DNA of 64,000 nucleotides, from contig NC_031498.1 in NCBI RefSeq assembly GCF_000237925.1, forward strand, positions 20,748,422 through 20,812,421, in the 5' to 3' direction. Shown here piece by piece: positions 62,571 to 64,000 of the stretch. The position numbers were made by a program, and so were the translations under genes. The notes beneath the pieces are model-generated. The model saw only the letters and a list, made by a program, of their open reading frames with translations, was not told the DNA's origin and ran no database searches. Numbering within the stretch: the first letter of the stretch is position 1; every line of letters begins with the position of its first letter. The stretch comes from Schistosoma mansoni (lineage: Eukaryota > Platyhelminthes > Trematoda > Strigeidida > Schistosomatidae).

Positions 62571-64000
62571 TTACCACACCATGATTATTTCAATTAAAAA
62601 TATTTACTTATTTGCATCGAAATGTGCAAGACTATCCATTTTCCTTGAAATCTATCTCTAGTTGCCTTCATCACTCGAAGGGAGTCCCCACATATGAAAA
62701 TAGTTTGTTTGATAATGTTCTCAACATGTTGTCTATGAGTAGCAGAATACACAAGTTCTCGTTTCAATGAGATCATGCATTACAACCTTTATGTATATCA
62801 GATTAACTAGATAATACTAAGATCTTTTCGTTAAGAAACTTATCTAGTATTCTGAATAGATCCTAAAACCATTCAAAAGTTTTGTCAAACAATCTCGTCT
62901 TACTAACACCTTTACAAATCGTATCATTCTCTTTGTACTGCACAAAGCAGTTAGTTGTAGACTGAAGAAATCCAGTGTCCAATATAACTACATACTCTTA
63001 ACTCGCTATATGTGAATCGTAATGAGAAATTAGTTTTGCAGTACAATCTACATAATGATGAGTAAATTAATTGAACTGGAAAACAACCCACTGACGAAGT
63101 GAGTACTAGCACAACTGGCATTGTGGTTTTCTTACTGAGAAGTGCCAGTAAGAAAAAAACAAGTTATCAACCTAATATTTACTAAATGTTTAGAAAATAG
63201 CTTTGATAACACAATAAGCTAAAGATCTCGTAAGCATTATGAAAACCACATAAACGGTCCAATTAATACCTATGAACCCCAAACAACTAAGCAATCAATG
63301 TGATCGATCTTATCATACCTGGTAAAATATGAAGTAAATACAAAAATACCAAATAATTTGGCTTACTAAACCAAATACCTACAATACTGTATGAACTTAC
63401 ATTCGAGTACATTACACCCAGAAAACACTATATTACATGTACAATAACTCACCAAATTATTTTGAAAGGAAATTAACCATCCGAGTCGGTGTATATAATC
63501 ACCAATAAACAGTATTATTACTCCTTTAACAACGACACTATACCTTCCTTCAGGGTTTGTATAAACATTTTGTTGATCGTATAGTGTAATATGTGTAATG
63601 ATGTCAATTTCAAATAGTTTATTGGTTGGTTTCTTCTAGGTCAATTGCCTACGCAAATATAATGGTAACATGAAATGGTTTGCACTAATTATCTCTTCTC
63701 CCCCCTTAAGCTTATAGATGATGACTCAAGTGTATTAGAAATGGGCTAGATTCGATTGGTTAAAATATAATGTATTTACAATAATGTTCGACTCAGCAAT
63801 TTCGTGATTTTAAAAAACGTCAGGCCAATAGTGTTGGATTGTATGTTCTCATAACGATTATTTATGGGGTTTCCGATCTATTAATGTAGTATGCGACATT
63901 TTGTGTGTTTATTCTAGTTTTATTTTTTAACTAACTCGTCTTCTACTCAGTTTTCATACTGTTAAATCACTACTGTATGGGTAAATATTACTATTTTTAG
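62571..64000. other. AT-rich sequence, nothing recognised
   Basis: No supported feature was seen. Confidence 0.35.

Noticed and set aside
1-64000. CRISPR arrays, operons, bacterial promoters or attachment sites
   Set aside because: The repeats are dispersed or tandem satellite units with coding-free tails, the genes have introns, and nothing bacterial was seen.

Overview
The window looks like draft genomic DNA from a parasitic flatworm of the genus Schistosoma or a close relative. This rests on AT-rich, intron-rich sequence, many copies of a satellite/SINE that matches my memory of the schistosome Sm-alpha hammerhead-ribozyme element, and RTE-, CR1- and Penelope-type retrotransposon remnants of schistosome kind. 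The species cannot be told from what I can see. There are three assembly gaps of exactly 200 N (3450-3649, 20332-20531, 25575-25774), and each lies inside or beside a repeat.

Two host genes could be assembled by hand from short exons, both on the + strand. The first (13371-35020, seven proposed exons, about 335 aa) encodes a CRAL-TRIO/Sec14-type lipid-transfer protein of the alpha-tocopherol-transfer/clavesin kind. Its reading frame closes across all seven exons if one intron uses a GC-AG donor. The second (41541-57897, five exons, about 349 aa) encodes a Ras-association-domain protein of the RASSF7/8 type: an N-terminal RA domain, a low-complexity linker and C-terminal coiled coils. All other long open frames are retroelement pieces or chance.

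Layout: 0.3-1.3 kb, tandem Sm-alpha-like units; 1.9-5.9 kb, solo-LTR-like copies, foldback elements and a distant inverted repeat; 6.3-8.1 kb, minus-strand RTE remnant; 8.8-13.2 kb, ribozyme SINEs and a Penelope GIY-YIG remnant; 13.4-35.0 kb, the CRAL-TRIO gene with repeat-filled introns (first intron about 13 kb); 35.3-41.2 kb, an Sm-alpha-like unit and a decayed CR1-like retrotransposon ending about 0.3 kb before the RASSF start codon; 41.5-57.9 kb, the RASSF gene, whose first intron holds a near-intact RTE-like retrotransposon (42715-46617) inserted in an older inverted copy of the same family; 58-64 kb, RTE and LTR remnants in otherwise featureless AT-rich sequence.

The most notable material is a community of short tRNA-headed elements that end in hammerhead-ribozyme-like sequence. 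I separate three families: A (Sm-alpha-like), B (stem II around TGTCAAGTAGCA) and C (stem II around TCCCACAATAGGA, with long inverted arms). A fourth, weaker hammerhead-like motif matches Penelope-type ends. Several insertions have 10-13 bp target-site duplications that I could read directly. All ribozyme activity is inferred from sequence.
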